From Pseudomonas sp. FP2335 (GTDB lineage Bacteria; Pseudomonadota; Gammaproteobacteria; Pseudomonadales; Pseudomonadaceae), in the NCBI RefSeq assembly GCF_030687535.1, contig NZ_CP117437.1, forward strand, positions 889,501 to 953,500: a stretch of DNA of 64,000 bases, written 5' to 3'. A program made the position numbers and the translations under genes. Every line of letters begins with the position of its first letter. Position 1 is the stretch's first letter. The notes under the pieces were generated by a model. The model was given only the letters and a program-made list of their open reading frames with translations, did no database searches and had not been told where the DNA came from. This document shows positions 50,065 through 59,913 of the stretch, in pieces.

Positions 50065-52629
50065 ATGCGTATTGATCGTTTAACCAGCAAATTACAGTTG
50101 GCATTATCTGACTCTCAATCCCTGGCGGTGGGCCTCGACCATCCGGCCATTGAGCCTGCGCACTTGATGCAGGCGCTCCTGGAGCAGCAAGGTGGTTCTA
50201 TCAAGCCCTTGCTGATGCAGGTGGGCTTCGACGTCAACAGCCTGCGCAAGGAGTTGAGCAAAGAGCTCGACCAATTGCCGAAAATCCAAAATCCGACCGG
50301 CGACGTGAATATGTCCCAGGACTTGGCGCGCCTGCTTAACCAAGCGGACCGCCTGGCCCAGCAAAAGGGCGACCAGTTCATCTCCAGCGAACTGGTGCTG
50401 CTCGCCGCCATGGACGAAAACAGCAAACTCGGCAAGTTGTTGCTGGGCCAGGGCGTGAGCAAGAAAGCCCTGGAAAACGCCATCAACAACCTGCGTGGCG
50501 GCGACGCGGTGAACGACCCCAATCATGAGGAGTCGCGCCAGGCCCTGGACAAATACACCGTCGACCTGACCAAGCGCGCCGAAGACGGCAAGCTTGACCC
50601 GGTGATCGGGCGTGATGATGAAATCCGTCGCACCATCCAGGTCCTGCAACGTCGCACCAAGAACAACCCGGTGCTGATCGGTGAGCCTGGCGTAGGTAAA
50701 ACCGCGATTGCCGAAGGTCTGGCCCAGCGCATCATCAATGGTGAAGTGCCGGACGGCCTTAAAGGCAAGCGCCTGCTGTCCCTGGACATGGGGGCGTTGA
50801 TCGCTGGCGCCAAGTTCCGTGGTGAGTTCGAAGAGCGCCTCAAATCCCTGCTGAATGAACTGTCGAAGCAGGAAGGGCAGATCATTCTGTTTATCGACGA
50901 ACTGCACACCATGGTCGGCGCCGGTAAAGGCGAGGGCTCGATGGATGCGGGCAACATGCTCAAGCCAGCGTTGGCGCGGGGTGAGTTGCATTGCGTCGGT
51001 GCCACTACGCTCAACGAGTATCGCCAGTACATTGAAAAGGACGCGGCCCTTGAACGTCGTTTCCAGAAAGTGCTGGTGGAAGAGCCGAGCGAAGAAGACA
51101 CCATCGCGATCCTGCGTGGCCTGAAAGAGCGTTATGAGGTCCACCACAAAGTGGCCATCACTGACGGCGCGATCATTGCGGCGGCGAAATTGAGCCATCG
51201 CTATATCACTGACCGGCAGTTGCCCGACAAGGCCATCGACTTGATCGACGAAGCGGCCAGCCGCATTCGCATGGAGATCGACTCCAAGCCGGAAGTGCTC
51301 GACCGTCTGGATCGGCGTCTGATTCAACTTAAAGTTGAATCCCAGGCCCTGAAGAAAGAAGAGGACGACGCGGCGAGAAAACGCCTGGAAAAACTCCAGG
51401 AAGAAATCGTCCGTCTGGAACGCGAGTATTCGGATCTGGAAGAAATCTGGACTTCGGAAAAAGCCGAAGTGCAGGGCTCTGCGCAGATCCAGCAGAAAAT
51501 CGAGCAGTCCCGCCAGGAGCTGGAAGCAGCGCGCCGTAAAGGCGACCTGAACCGCATGGCCGAGTTGCAGTACGGGGTGATCCCGGACCTGGAACGCAGC
51601 CTGCAAATGGTCGACCAGCATGGCCACAGCGAGAACCAGTTGCTGCGCAGCAAGGTGACCGAGGAAGAAATTGCCGAAGTCGTCTCGAAGTGGACCGGCA
51701 TTCCAGTGTCGAAAATGCTCGAAGGCGAGCGCGACAAGCTGCTGAAGATGGAAAGCCTGTTGCACCAGCGTGTGATTGGCCAGGAAGAAGCCGTGGTGGC
51801 TGTGTCCAACGCGGTACGGCGTTCGCGGGCCGGGTTGTCCGACCCGAACCGTCCGAGCGGCTCGTTCATGTTCCTCGGCCCAACCGGCGTGGGTAAGACC
51901 GAGTTGTGCAAGGCCTTGGCCGAGTTCCTCTTTGATACTGAAGAGGCCATGGTGCGGATCGATATGTCCGAATTCATGGAGAAACACTCGGTGGCTCGTT
52001 TGATTGGTGCGCCACCAGGCTATGTGGGCTACGAGGAAGGTGGCTACCTGACCGAAGCCGTGCGGCGTAAGCCTTACTCGGTGATCCTGCTGGATGAGGT
52101 CGAGAAGGCCCACCCGGACGTGTTCAACGTGTTGCTGCAGGTGTTGGAAGATGGCCGGCTGACGGACAGCCACGGACGTACCGTGGACTTCCGCAACACG
52201 GTGATCGTGATGACCTCCAACCTGGGCTCTGCGCAGATCCAGGAGTTGGTCGGAGATCGTGAAGGCCAGCGTGCTGCGGTGATGGATGCGCTGACCAGTC
52301 ACTTCCGCCCGGAATTTATCAACCGGGTCGATGAAGTGGTGATCTTCGAGCCTCTGGCGCGGGATCAGATCGCTGGTATCACCGAGATCCAGCTGGGTCG
52401 TCTGCGCAGCCGCCTCGCCGAGCGCGAGCTGGACCTGGTGCTGAGCAGCGAGGCGTTGGACAAGTTGATCGCGGTTGGTTACGACCCGGTGTATGGCGCA
52501 CGGCCTTTGAAACGTGCGATCCAGCGCTGGATCGAGAACCCGCTGGCGCAGCTGATCCTGTCGGGCAGTTTCATGCCTGGCACCAGCGTCGAAGCGACCG
52601 TGGAAAACGACGAAATCGTCTTCCACTAA
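50065..52629 (+). CDS. clpB: ATP-dependent disaggregase ClpB
   Basis: ClpB rescues aggregated protein together with DnaK. The 854-residue protein has the N-domain, two AAA+ modules with Walker A motifs [14 protein letters not shown] (about residue 205) and [14 protein letters not shown] (about residue 605), and the coiled-coil M-domain between them ([18 protein letters not shown]). The start ATG is preceded by AAGGAAGG. A sigma-32 promoter and a terminator bracket it. Confidence 0.98.
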   Translation: MRIDRLTSKLQLALSDSQSLAVGLDHPAIEPAHLMQALLEQQGGSIKPLLMQVGFDVNSLRKELSKELDQLPKIQNPTGDVNMSQDLARLLNQADRLAQQKGDQFISSELVLLAAMDENSKLGKLLLGQGVSKKALENAINNLRGGDAVNDPNHEESRQALDKYTVDLTKRAEDGKLDPVIGRDDEIRRTIQVLQRRTKNNPVLIGEPGVGKTAIAEGLAQRIINGEVPDGLKGKRLLSLDMGALIAGAKFRGEFEERLKSLLNELSKQEGQIILFIDELHTMVGAGKGEGSMDAGNMLKPALARGELHCVGATTLNEYRQYIEKDAALERRFQKVLVEEPSEEDTIAILRGLKERYEVHHKVAITDGAIIAAAKLSHRYITDRQLPDKAIDLIDEAASRIRMEIDSKPEVLDRLDRRLIQLKVESQALKKEEDDAARKRLEKLQEEIVRLEREYSDLEEIWTSEKAEVQGSAQIQQKIEQSRQELEAARRKGDLNRMAELQYGVIPDLERSLQMVDQHGHSENQLLRSKVTEEEIAEVVSKWTGIPVSKMLEGERDKLLKMESLLHQRVIGQEEAVVAVSNAVRRSRAGLSDPNRPSGSFMFLGPTGVGKTELCKALAEFLFDTEEAMVRIDMSEFMEKHSVARLIGAPPGYVGYEEGGYLTEAVRRKPYSVILLDEVEKAHPDVFNVLLQVLEDGRLTDSHGRTVDFRNTVIVMTSNLGSAQIQELVGDREGQRAAVMDALTSHFRPEFINRVDEVVIFEPLARDQIAGITEIQLGRLRSRLAERELDLVLSSEALDKLIAVGYDPVYGARPLKRAIQRWIENPLAQLILSGSFMPGTSVEATVENDEIVFH

Positions 52630-52653
52630 GCCTCTTCAGTGGCGTAATAAAAG

Positions 52654-52683
52654 AAGGCCCCGCATCGCGGGGCCTTTTTTTTT
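52654..52683 (+). terminator. Rho-independent terminator of clpB
   Basis: AAGGCCCCGC and GCGGGGCCTT flank a 3-4 base loop and are followed by a run of eight or more T, about 25 bases after the clpB stop. Confidence 0.94.
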
Positions 52684-52815
52684 CGATAGGGCGTTGAACT
52701 GTAAGGAAAAGGCTTGTAAAGTGCGCCCCGCAGCAACGTCAGCCCACGGGTTTCTTCTCCCCAAGAAGAAATCAGAAACAAGCGCAAATCATTGTCTTAA
52801 AAGCAATTTAAAGGG

Positions 52816-52843
52816 TTGACAGGGGTTTTTAAGATTGTAGAAT
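52816..52843 (+). promoter_or_regulatory. Sigma-70 promoter of the tRNA cluster
   Basis: TTGACA (52816-52821) and TAGAAT (52838-52843) are 16 bases apart. The GC-rich discriminator AGCGCGCC follows, typical of stringently controlled stable RNA promoters. The rest of 52844-52932 shows no gene. Confidence 0.75.
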
Positions 52844-52932
52844 AGCGCGCCTCAGACACGACAACGTAGCGATACGGAAGCGTCGAAGAGAAGGCTACAC
52901 CGCAGTAGAAGTTGTACATTGAAATATGTTGT

Positions 52933-53008
52933 TCCGTGATAGCTCAGTCGGTAGAGCAAATGACTGTTAATCATTGGGTCCCAGGTTCGAGTCCTGGTCA
53001 CGGAGCCA
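52933..53008 (+). tRNA. tRNA-Asn (GTT)
   Basis: A 76-nt cloverleaf with acceptor TCCGTGA/TCACGGA, anticodon loop CTGTTAA, T-loop TTCGAGT and encoded CCA. First of the four-tRNA cluster. Confidence 0.98.
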
Positions 53009-53017
53009 ATTTCAAAT

Positions 53018-53094
53018 CGGGGTATAGCGCAGTCCGGTAGCGCGCCTGCTTTGGGAGCAGGATGTCGGGAGTTCGAATCCCCCTACCCCGACCA
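53018..53094 (+). tRNA. tRNA-Pro (TGG), copy 1
   Basis: A 77-nt cloverleaf with acceptor CGGGGTA/TACCCCG, anticodon loop TTTGGGA (anticodon TGG) and encoded CCA. It is identical over its whole length to the copy at 53270-53346. Confidence 0.98.
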
Positions 53095-53099
53095 TTTTT

Positions 53100-53175
53100 G
53101 GGTCGTTAGCTCAGTTGGTAGAGCAGTTGGCTTTTAACCAATTGGTCGTAGGTTCGAATCCCACACGACCCACCA
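53100..53175 (+). tRNA. tRNA-Lys (TTT)
   Basis: A 76-nt cloverleaf with acceptor GGGTCGT/ACGACCC, anticodon loop CTTTTAA, T-loop TTCGAAT and encoded CCA. It is 5 bases after the first tRNA-Pro. Confidence 0.98.
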
Positions 53176-53239
53176 TTTTTGAAACCAGTTAACGCTGGAA
53201 TCGAATCTTAAGATCAGAGGCCAAAAGCGCTGATCGAAG

Positions 53240-53267
53240 AAGGCGACTGAAAGGTCGCCTTTTTATT
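53240..53267 (+). terminator. Hairpin terminator between tRNA-Lys and the second tRNA-Pro
   Basis: AAGGCGAC and GTCGCCTT flank a 6-base loop, followed by TTTTTATT. It would end the Asn-Pro-Lys transcript before the second tRNA-Pro. Confidence 0.8.
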
Positions 53268-53269
53268 AC

Positions 53270-53346
53270 CGGGGTATAGCGCAGTCCGGTAGCGCGCCTG
53301 CTTTGGGAGCAGGATGTCGGGAGTTCGAATCCCCCTACCCCGACCA
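53270..53346 (+). tRNA. tRNA-Pro (TGG), copy 2
   Basis: Identical 77-nt copy of the tRNA-Pro at 53018-53094, including CCA. It starts only 2 bases after a terminator hairpin, so its expression must come from readthrough or an unseen promoter. Confidence 0.97.
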
Positions 53347-53350
53347 TATT

Positions 53351-53387
53351 AAAAATCCTCGTATCGAAAGATACGGGGATTTTTTTT
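53351..53387 (+). terminator. Rho-independent terminator after the tRNA cluster
   Basis: AAAAATCCTCGTATC and GATACGGGGATTTTTTT form a hairpin with a short GAAA-type loop, immediately after the second tRNA-Pro. Confidence 0.9.
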
Positions 53388-53421
53388 GCCTGCAAAAACC
53401 TGAATTCACCGCAAAGCAAAT

Positions 53422-53508
53422 GTGGGAGCGGGCTTGCTCGCGAAAGCGGTGTGTCAGTCAGTACATCTGGCACTGAACCACCGCATTCGCGAGCAAGCCC
53501 GCTCCCAC
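53422..53508. repeat. REPIN
   Basis: GTGGGAGCGGGCTTGCTCGC and its inverse ending at 53508, with one mismatch (GCGAAAGCGGT against ACCGCATTCGC), flank about 30 bases. It separates the tRNA cluster from the convergent NADH dehydrogenase gene. Confidence 0.92.
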
Positions 53509-53539
53509 ATTTATCAGGTCACATTCCAGACCCCGGTTG

Positions 53540-54838
53540 TTAATGCAATTTGAGGCGTGGTTCAGTCCCGCGGCCAATCCTGCTGCCCAGCATCAACATC
53601 GCCGTGCGAAAGAAGCCATACAGCGCCATCTGGTGCATGCGGTACAGCGACACATAGAACATCCGCGCCAACCAGCCCTCCAGCATCACGCTGCCAGTGA
53701 GGTTGCCCATCAAGTTACCCACAGCGGAAAAACGCGACAGCGAAATCAGCGAGCCGTAGTCAGTGTACTTGTAGCTCGGCAGGGCCTTGCCTTCGATGCG
53801 CAATTTCAGCGACTTGGCCAGCAATGAAGCCTGCTGGTGAGCCGCCTGGGCTCGTGGCGGTACGTTGCGGTCGGTGCCCGGCTGCGGGCAGGCGGCGCAA
53901 TCGCCAAAGGCGAAGATGTTCTCGTCACGGGTGGTTTGCAGCGTCGGCAGCACTTGCAGCTGGTTGATGCGGTTGGTTTCCAGGCCATCGATGTCCTTGA
54001 GGAAACCCGGTGCGCGAATCCCGGCGGCCCAGACTTTCAGGCTGGCAGGAATCACCTGGCCGCTGCTGGTAATCAGCGCGTCGGCGGTCACTTCGCTGAC
54101 CGCCGAGTTTGTCAGCACGGTCACGCCGAGCTTCTCCAGGGTTTTATGCACAGGTCCACCGATGCGTTCCGGCAGGGCAGGCAACACCCGTGGGCCGGCT
54201 TCGATCAGGGTGATGTGCATATTTTCCGGTTTGATCCGGTCCAGGCCATAGGCCGCCAGTTCATGGGCTGCGTTATGCAGTTCGGCCGCCAGCTCGACGC
54301 CTGTGGCGCCGGCACCGACGATAGCCACGCTGATCTGCTCGACAGCATCAGTCTGCCCGGCATGCGCGCGCAGATAGTGGTTGAGCAATTGCTGGTGGAA
54401 ACGCTCGGCCTGCTTGCGTGTGTCGAGGAACAGGCAGTGCTGCGCTGCGCCTTCGGTGCCGAAGTCGTTGGTGGTGCTGCCGACGGCGATCACCAGGCTG
54501 TCATAGTCCAGTACGCGCGCGGGCACCAGTTCGCGGCCTTCTTCATCGAGGGTGGCGGCCAGCTGGATTTTCTTCTGTTCACGATCAAGCCCGCTCATGC
54601 GGCCCAGCTGGAACTCGAAGTGGTTCCATTTGGCTTGGGCGACATAATTGAGTTCGTCTTCCGAAGAGTTCAGCGAGCCGGCGGCCACTTCGTGCAGCAG
54701 GGGCTTCCAGATGTGGGTCAGGTTGGTGTCCACCAGCGTGATGCTGGCGGTGCCGCGCTTGCCCAGAGTCTTACCCAGGCGGGTAGCCAACTCCAGGCCG
54801 CCGGCGCCGCCGCCGACGATAATAATACGATGGGTCAT
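53540..54838 (-). CDS. ndh: Type II NADH dehydrogenase
   Basis: NDH-2 is a non-proton-pumping, FAD-containing NADH:quinone oxidoreductase on the inner membrane. The 432-residue protein has the FAD motif RIIIVGGGAGGLELATRLG, a second Rossmann motif VAIVGAGATGVELAAEL and the FAFGDCAACPQ segment. The C-terminal amphipathic region (WLARMFYVSLYRMHQMALYG) fits membrane attachment. I chose the ATG at 54838 (MTHRIII). It is followed on the same strand by no close gene. Confidence 0.94.
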   Translation of the reverse strand: MTHRIIIVGGGAGGLELATRLGKTLGKRGTASITLVDTNLTHIWKPLLHEVAAGSLNSSEDELNYVAQAKWNHFEFQLGRMSGLDREQKKIQLAATLDEEGRELVPARVLDYDSLVIAVGSTTNDFGTEGAAQHCLFLDTRKQAERFHQQLLNHYLRAHAGQTDAVEQISVAIVGAGATGVELAAELHNAAHELAAYGLDRIKPENMHITLIEAGPRVLPALPERIGGPVHKTLEKLGVTVLTNSAVSEVTADALITSSGQVIPASLKVWAAGIRAPGFLKDIDGLETNRINQLQVLPTLQTTRDENIFAFGDCAACPQPGTDRNVPPRAQAAHQQASLLAKSLKLRIEGKALPSYKYTDYGSLISLSRFSAVGNLMGNLTGSVMLEGWLARMFYVSLYRMHQMALYGFFRTAMLMLGSRIGRGTEPRLKLH

Positions 54839-54898
54839 GGGGGTATCTCGCAAGGCTAAAAGAAATCGGAGCAGTTACCCCCGCGAGCGCCAGGCAGC

Positions 54899-55072
54899 TC
54901 ATAGCGTCAGGTAACTCAAAAGGCGGCTCAACAGACCGAGGCCGATCACTGCAACCAGCACCACGCCGAGGAGCAGCCACGGCCGGAAAGGCTTGCGCTC
55001 GACTCGGTTCTGGGAGAGTTGCAGGTACTCTTCGACATGCTGTTGGTCATCGGGGTTCAGGCGGCTGGTCAT
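54899..55072 (-). CDS. DUF3094 small membrane protein
   Basis: The 57-residue protein starts MTSRLNPDDQQHVEEYLQ and has one C-terminal membrane helix (PWLLLGVVLVAVIGLGLL). It matches the DUF3094 family. Function is unknown. It is between the DUF1780 gene and ndh on the same strand. Confidence 0.85.
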   Translation of the reverse strand: MTSRLNPDDQQHVEEYLQLSQNRVERKPFRPWLLLGVVLVAVIGLGLLSRLLSYLTL

Positions 55073-55126
55073 AAAGGCCTCGTCAGGTAGACGTTGCAAA
55101 AGGGCGCCACGTTACAGTCCGGGGGC

Positions 55127-55756
55127 TCAGAGGCTGATGCCCACGTCGAACACTATGCTGCGGCCCAGGTTGTTGCGCAAGAAATCCGGCGCGTCGGGGT
55201 GAGCGAACAGCACCCGTGCAAACGTTGGCCCCACCAGCGACAGCGAGCGCCAGCCCTGGCGCAGGTATTCCGTCGGCGGTGGGAAGTGGCTGTTGAGGTC
55301 GAGCACTTCGCGCTTGAGGCTGGTGAAGGCGATGAGATCCAGCTCGCCCAGGTCCATGCCGCGTTCTTTATAGTTGTGCGCCTTTTTGCGCAGCGTCGGC
55401 GCCAGGCGCAACAGGAATTCATGGGCCGGGATCCGCCGCGGCTTGGCTTCACGGCGCACCAGTTGGCTGAGGGAGAACGCGCTGCGTCGGCGCAGCAACT
55501 CGTCGCGCCATTCGTCGTTCAGGCGCCGGCCTTCATCCAGTACAAAAAATACTTCGAAGCTGGCGTCGCGAAACAGCACGTCCGGCGGCTCTTGCCCGGC
55601 GGCGTGGAACTCTTCAACGCGGTAGGGCACATTCAAGCCTTGCAGCAGGCGCTGGCAGACCCAACGCTCACGCTCCCATTTGCGGGCATTGGACAAAAAC
55701 GCGTTGGCTTGTTCGGCCGCTACCGTGAGCAGGCGCAAGTAATCTGAGTCATCCAT
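55127..55756 (-). CDS. DUF1780 protein
   Basis: The 209-residue soluble protein matches DUF1780. It begins MDDSDYLRLLTVAAEQANAF and has a conserved DVLFRDASFEVFFVLDEGRRLN segment, with NLGRSIVFDVGIS at the end. No catalytic motif is evident, although the DVLF…FEVFFVLDEGRR block faintly resembles restriction-endonuclease-like folds (weak inference). It is divergent from the permease gene. Confidence 0.85.
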   Translation of the reverse strand: MDDSDYLRLLTVAAEQANAFLSNARKWERERWVCQRLLQGLNVPYRVEEFHAAGQEPPDVLFRDASFEVFFVLDEGRRLNDEWRDELLRRRSAFSLSQLVRREAKPRRIPAHEFLLRLAPTLRKKAHNYKERGMDLGELDLIAFTSLKREVLDLNSHFPPPTEYLRQGWRSLSLVGPTFARVLFAHPDAPDFLRNNLGRSIVFDVGISL

Positions 55757-55855
55757 GCTTGCAGCTTAGCGTTCAAATGATGACCGCAGGAAGTCCCGTT
55801 GCATAAGCTCGGTGTAGACTGCCTACTCGACCGTTATTCAAGCATGGGGGCCGCC

Positions 55856-56545
55856 GTGATCAGTGCTGCAGTGCTCGCACCACAAACCCTTGGCCTTGGC
55901 TGGCTGTTATTTGTGCCTGTGGTGGTGTGGGCGATTTTGCGTTCGCCGTGGGTCGAGCTGTTCGCCGACCGACGGCGCCAGCATTTGCTGTTCGGCACGG
56001 TGTTCGCACTGTTCATGCTCTGGTTGGTACGCAGGGATTTCGATACCGGGGTGTCCTACCATTTCATCGGCATGACCGCCGTGACCCTGCTGCTGGATTG
56101 GCCCCTGGCCATTGTCGGTGGCTTTGCCGCCCAGCTCGGCTTGATGCTGCTGGGGCGCCAGGATCTGGCCGCGCTTGGCGTCAACGGCCTGCTGCTGATC
56201 GTGTTGCCGGTGCTGGTCACTGAAGGCTGCGCGCTGCTGGTGGAGCGCGCACAGCCTCGCAACCCCTTTGTGTATATCTTCTGCTCCGGTTTTTTCGCCG
56301 CCGCCCTGTCAGCCTTGCTCTGTCTGCTGCTCGGGCTGGGCTTGCTGTGGTTCGACGGACGTTTCGCCATGCCGGAATGGCTGGAAGACTTTGTCGGTTA
56401 CCTATGGCTGATCATCTTTCCCGAAGCCTTTATCAACGGCATGGTCATCAGCGCCCTGGTAGTGTTTTGCCCTGAATGGCTGGAGACCTTCAACCGTACC
56501 CGCTACCTCTCGGCGCCCTGGAATGACGACGATTCGCGGCGTTGA
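55856..56545 (+). CDS. ECF-type (CbiM-like) transporter permease
   Basis: This 229-residue polytopic protein has about six membrane segments and ends after YLSAPWNDDDSRR. It matches the CbiM/energy-coupling-factor permease family, which takes up cobalt, nickel or vitamins, although no ECF ATPase or T component is adjacent. I chose GTG at 55856 because GGGGG lies 5 bases before it; an in-frame ATG at 55844 is the alternative. The substrate is unknown. Confidence 0.82.
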   Translation: MISAAVLAPQTLGLGWLLFVPVVVWAILRSPWVELFADRRRQHLLFGTVFALFMLWLVRRDFDTGVSYHFIGMTAVTLLLDWPLAIVGGFAAQLGLMLLGRQDLAALGVNGLLLIVLPVLVTEGCALLVERAQPRNPFVYIFCSGFFAAALSALLCLLLGLGLLWFDGRFAMPEWLEDFVGYLWLIIFPEAFINGMVISALVVFCPEWLETFNRTRYLSAPWNDDDSRR

Positions 56546-56610
56546 TCCAGATCAAATCCTGTCGGCACGCGCAGGCCCATGCTCTGCGAAATTTTCCAGG
56601 AGCACGAATC

Positions 56611-56826
56611 ATGAGTGTGTATGAGTGGGCACGGCAGGAGTTGCGCAGAAGCCAGGACGCAGCGCAGGAAATCGGTTTTGACCCCGGCTTGACCCTGCGC
56701 GCCATGCTCAGCGCGGTGGTGCAGCAGAGCAAGGGCGTGCGCAGTTTCGAAGACCTGGCCGACGAACTGCAATACCTTGCAGAAAACCTCGACGACCAGC
56801 AGGAATACGCCTTTATGCGGCCTTAG
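56611..56826 (+). CDS. Conserved hypothetical protein (71 aa)
   Basis: A small acidic protein starting [20 protein letters not shown], with an AGGAG ribosome-binding site 8 bases before the ATG. The sequence is helical, with no Cys or membrane segment. It is 65 bases after the permease gene and convergent with yacG (4-base overlap). I do not recognise a function, but the length and position match a conserved gene of pseudomonads. Confidence 0.8.
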   Translation: MSVYEWARQELRRSQDAAQEIGFDPGLTLRAMLSAVVQQSKGVRSFEDLADELQYLAENLDDQQEYAFMRP

Positions 56827-57023
56827 TGGCGCGGTGTCAGGTCTTCGGAAAACAGCTCGTCCTCGGCATCCGGCGCCACGGGAATCTTGTGTTCCTCAGC
56901 TGCCCAGGCGCCCAGGTCGATGAGTTTGCAACGGTCCGAGCAGAACGGCCGGTTGAGGTTGGTCGCTGTCCATTCCACGGGTGCGCCGCAGGTTGGGCAG
57001 TCGACGGTCAAGGGTTGGCTCAT
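56823..57023 (-). CDS. yacG: DNA gyrase inhibitor / zinc protein YacG
   Basis: The 66-residue zinc-ribbon protein has CPTCG (about residues 9-13) and CSDRC (about residues 28-32) holding one zinc. It matches YacG, which inhibits gyrase by blocking DNA binding. It follows coaE with a 4-base overlap. Confidence 0.95.
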   Translation of the reverse strand: MSQPLTVDCPTCGAPVEWTATNLNRPFCSDRCKLIDLGAWAAEEHKIPVAPDAEDELFSEDLTPRH

Positions 57024-57643
57024 GATCGGCCTCCACGCAAAGTAAGGTAAAAGTGGTGCAGTCGCTCGACCTCGCTGTGCAGCCAGGCGAGGTCCTTGTC
57101 GTTGACCAGCACGTCATCGGCATGGCTCAGGCGCTCTTCGCGGCTCGATTGGGCCTTGAGGATCGCCTGCACCTGCTGCTCGCTGATGCCATCGCGCTGC
57201 AGGGTACGCTGAATCTGCAGCGATTGCGGCACGTCGATCACCAGGATGCGCTGGGTCATGCTGTGCTGGCCGGACTCGATCAGCAGCGGCGACACCAGGA
57301 TCGCGTAAGGCGACTGCGCGCGCGCCAGGTGGCTGCGAATCTCTTCGCCAATCAACGGGTGCAGCAAGCCTTCCAGCCAGCGGCGCTCTTCGGGGATTTC
57401 AAAGATCAGCTTGCGCAACGCTGCGCGGTCCAGTTGGCCGTCAGGCTGCAGCACGCTTGCGCCAAAATGCTCGGCAATGCGTGCCAGTGCCGGCCGGCCA
57501 GGCTCGACGACCCAGCGGGCGGCGTGGTCGGCGTCCACCAGGTCGACACCCAGGTCGATAAAGTGTTGCGCCGCCGCGCTTTTGCCGCTGCCGATGCCGC
57601 CAGTGAGGCCAAGAATCCAGGGTGTTGCAACAGAAGTGGTCAT
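57020..57643 (-). CDS. coaE: Dephospho-CoA kinase
   Basis: CoaE phosphorylates dephospho-CoA in the last step of CoA synthesis. The 207-residue protein has the P-loop in [16 protein letters not shown] (about residue 12), followed by [11 protein letters not shown] and SPLLIESG. I chose the ATG at 57643, overlapping the pilD stop. It lies in the conserved pilD-coaE-yacG arrangement. Confidence 0.97.
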   Translation of the reverse strand: MTTSVATPWILGLTGGIGSGKSAAAQHFIDLGVDLVDADHAARWVVEPGRPALARIAEHFGASVLQPDGQLDRAALRKLIFEIPEERRWLEGLLHPLIGEEIRSHLARAQSPYAILVSPLLIESGQHSMTQRILVIDVPQSLQIQRTLQRDGISEQQVQAILKAQSSREERLSHADDVLVNDKDLAWLHSEVERLHHFYLTLRGGRS

Positions 57644-58506
57644 CTGAAACCGACGGACTGCAAATAGAAGTCGGTTATTTGACCACCCCAGAGCAATGCA
57701 ATCCAGCCGGCAATTGCCAGATAAGGACCGAACGGCATCGGGGTCGACGCTTCGGTCTTGCGCAGGCGCATCAGGATCAGCCCGACAAACACCCCCAGCA
57801 ATGAAGACATCAGCAGGGTCATCGGCAGGATCTGCCAGCCGCCCCAGGCACCCAGCAGGGCCAGTAACTTGAAGTCTCCATGGCCCATACCGTCCTTGCC
57901 GGTGGCGAGTTTGAACAGCCAGAACACTGTCCATAGGCTCATATAGCCGATCACTGCACCCCACAGCGCATCGGGCAGTGTCACCAGCAACTCGAAACTG
58001 TTGAGGACCAGCCCCAGCCACATCAGCGGCAGTACCAGAACATCCGGCAGTAGTTGGTGGTCCGCATCGATCAGGCTCATGGCCAGCAGGCCCCAGGTCA
58101 GCAGCATCACCGCTGCCGCTGGCCAGCCAAAACCGAAGTGCCAGGCAACCACGGCCGAAAGCAGCGCGCAGGCCAGTTCGGTGCAGGGGTAGCGTGCACT
58201 GATCGGCTCACGGCAATGAGCGCAGCGCCCCCTGAGGAGCAGGAAGCTCAACAGCGGGATGTTTTCCCAGGGACGAATCGGCTGATTGCAATGCGGGCAG
58301 CAGGAGTTGGGGTGCATCAGGTTGTAGGTCGGGCCGGGTGGCTCGGTCGGCAGGCCGAGGACTTCCTGGGCCTGGGCGCGCCATTCGCGTTCGAGCATTT
58401 TCGGCAGACGCCACACCAGCACGTTGAGAAAGCTGCCGACGATCAGGCCCAGCACCAGCGCCATGCCGATAAAGGCCCAAGGGTGTTCGCTCAGCAGCAA
58501 GCTCAA
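57640..58506 (-). CDS. pilD: Type IV prepilin peptidase / N-methyltransferase
   Basis: PilD cleaves and N-methylates prepilins and pseudopilins, including those of the type II secretion system. The 288-residue membrane protein has the zinc-binding cysteines in [18 protein letters not shown] and [11 protein letters not shown], the first catalytic Asp in [12 protein letters not shown] and the second in GMGHGDFKL. It overlaps pilC and coaE by 4 bases each. Confidence 0.97.
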   Translation of the reverse strand: MSLLLSEHPWAFIGMALVLGLIVGSFLNVLVWRLPKMLEREWRAQAQEVLGLPTEPPGPTYNLMHPNSCCPHCNQPIRPWENIPLLSFLLLRGRCAHCREPISARYPCTELACALLSAVVAWHFGFGWPAAAVMLLTWGLLAMSLIDADHQLLPDVLVLPLMWLGLVLNSFELLVTLPDALWGAVIGYMSLWTVFWLFKLATGKDGMGHGDFKLLALLGAWGGWQILPMTLLMSSLLGVFVGLILMRLRKTEASTPMPFGPYLAIAGWIALLWGGQITDFYLQSVGFR

Positions 58507-59711
58507 AATGCCGACCCCAACTGGAAGACTGGCAGGTACATTGCGATCACCAGCGCACCGACAATCCCTCCCAGTATGACCATGATCAGCGGTTCCATCA
58601 GGCTGGTGAGGTGGTCGACCAGTGTGTCCACGTCAGCCTCATAGTGGTTTGCCACCTTTTCCAGCATGCGGTCCAACGTGCCGGACTCTTCGCCGATAAC
58701 GGTCATCTGGATCGCCATGGCTGGAAACAGGCCGCTGGTGGTCATGGATTGATTCAACTGAATACCTGTGGATACATCGTCGCGCAGGCGCTCGATGGCT
58801 TGTCTGAATGGCCCGTTGCCGACGGCGCAGGCGACCGAGTCCAATGCCTGCACCAGGGGGACGCCTGCACTGAACGTAGTCGAGAGTGTGCGAGCGTAGC
58901 GGGCGACGGCGGACTTTTTCAACAGTGTGCCTGCCAGGGGCGCTTTCAACAAACCGGCTTGCAGCCGGTGGCGAAACCCTGGGGACACACGATAGGCCCG
59001 GCGCAGCCCGGCCACTGCCGTGCCCAGGCCGAGTGCGAGCAGCCACCAGGCGTTGCGCAGGAATTCCGACAGGGCAATGACCACCTGGGTAAAGCCGGGC
59101 AATTTGCCGCCGCTGCCGGCGAACAGGGTCTGGAACTGTGGCACGACGTGCACCAGCAGCAACGTGCTGACTACGCCGGCGACCACCAGCACAGCCGCTG
59201 GGTAGGTCATGGCTTTTTTGATCCGCGCCTTGAGCTGCTGGGTTTTCTCCAGGTGCAGCGCCACGCGTTCCAACAGGGTTTCCAGGGCGCCTGCCTGCTC
59301 GCCCGCGGCAATCAAGTTGCAGTACAACGCATCGAAATGGCGCGGCTGTTTACGCAGTGCCGTGGCCAGGTTGCTGCCGCCGGCGATCTCCTGTTTCAAG
59401 CTTTTGATCAGCACCTGCATGCGCCGGTTTTCCCAGCCCTCTGCGAGGATGTCGAGGGCTTGCAGCAGCGCAATTCCGGCTTTCAGCAGCGTCGCCAACT
59501 GTCGGGTGAAGAGGGCGATGTCGGCGGATTTGATCGGTGGGGCGAGGTCTGGAAAAACACGGGAGCGCTGGCGCACACGCTCGGGGCAGATGCCTTGTTG
59601 GCGCAGTTGCGCCTTGATCAGCGCAGGGTTGTGGCCGACGGTTTGCCCGGACACCCTGTGCCCTTTGCGGTTGATGCCTTCCCAGGCGTAGATCGTTGAC
59701 GCGTTGTCCAT
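58503..59711 (-). CDS. pilC: Type IV pilus inner-membrane platform PilC
   Basis: PilC is the polytopic platform protein of the pilus motor. The 402-residue protein has the two T2SS_F domains, with conserved LFTRQLATLLKAGIALLQAL and YARTLSTTFSAGVPLVQALD (each beginning a repeat), and C-terminal membrane helices. The ATG at 59711 follows GGAG by 8 bases. It overlaps pilD. The pilB motor ATPase gene that normally precedes it is absent. Confidence 0.94.
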   Translation of the reverse strand: MDNASTIYAWEGINRKGHRVSGQTVGHNPALIKAQLRQQGICPERVRQRSRVFPDLAPPIKSADIALFTRQLATLLKAGIALLQALDILAEGWENRRMQVLIKSLKQEIAGGSNLATALRKQPRHFDALYCNLIAAGEQAGALETLLERVALHLEKTQQLKARIKKAMTYPAAVLVVAGVVSTLLLVHVVPQFQTLFAGSGGKLPGFTQVVIALSEFLRNAWWLLALGLGTAVAGLRRAYRVSPGFRHRLQAGLLKAPLAGTLLKKSAVARYARTLSTTFSAGVPLVQALDSVACAVGNGPFRQAIERLRDDVSTGIQLNQSMTTSGLFPAMAIQMTVIGEESGTLDRMLEKVANHYEADVDTLVDHLTSLMEPLIMVILGGIVGALVIAMYLPVFQLGSAF

Positions 59712-59913
59712 ATCACTGCTCCGCATGCCGGTGGTGGAGAATTTATAGCGTAGTCAGGTGACGGATTCGGGCGCGCGGGTGGTGCACGATAAAATGTCAG
59801 AATGTGCGTCTTGGATACGATTGGCCGCTCGAGGGTGAGTACACTGGCGCGGCTGCACACTACGGGGCGCAGGATGCGCCTTGTCATAGGTTTTATTCTG
59901 GAGAGTGAATGTG

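Noticed and set aside
50104..52626. Long open frame on the strand opposite clpB (about 840 codons)
   Set aside because: It mirrors clpB in a high-GC gene and encodes no recognisable motif. It is a codon-bias shadow. Similar shadows oppose cysNC (28692-30332), the TPR gene (3246-4958) and pta (31690-32910).
59881..59913. RpoN promoter before pilA
   Set aside because: A GG-N10-GC spacing occurs at 59863-59880, but the surrounding bases do not match TGGCAC/TTGCA, so it was not listed.
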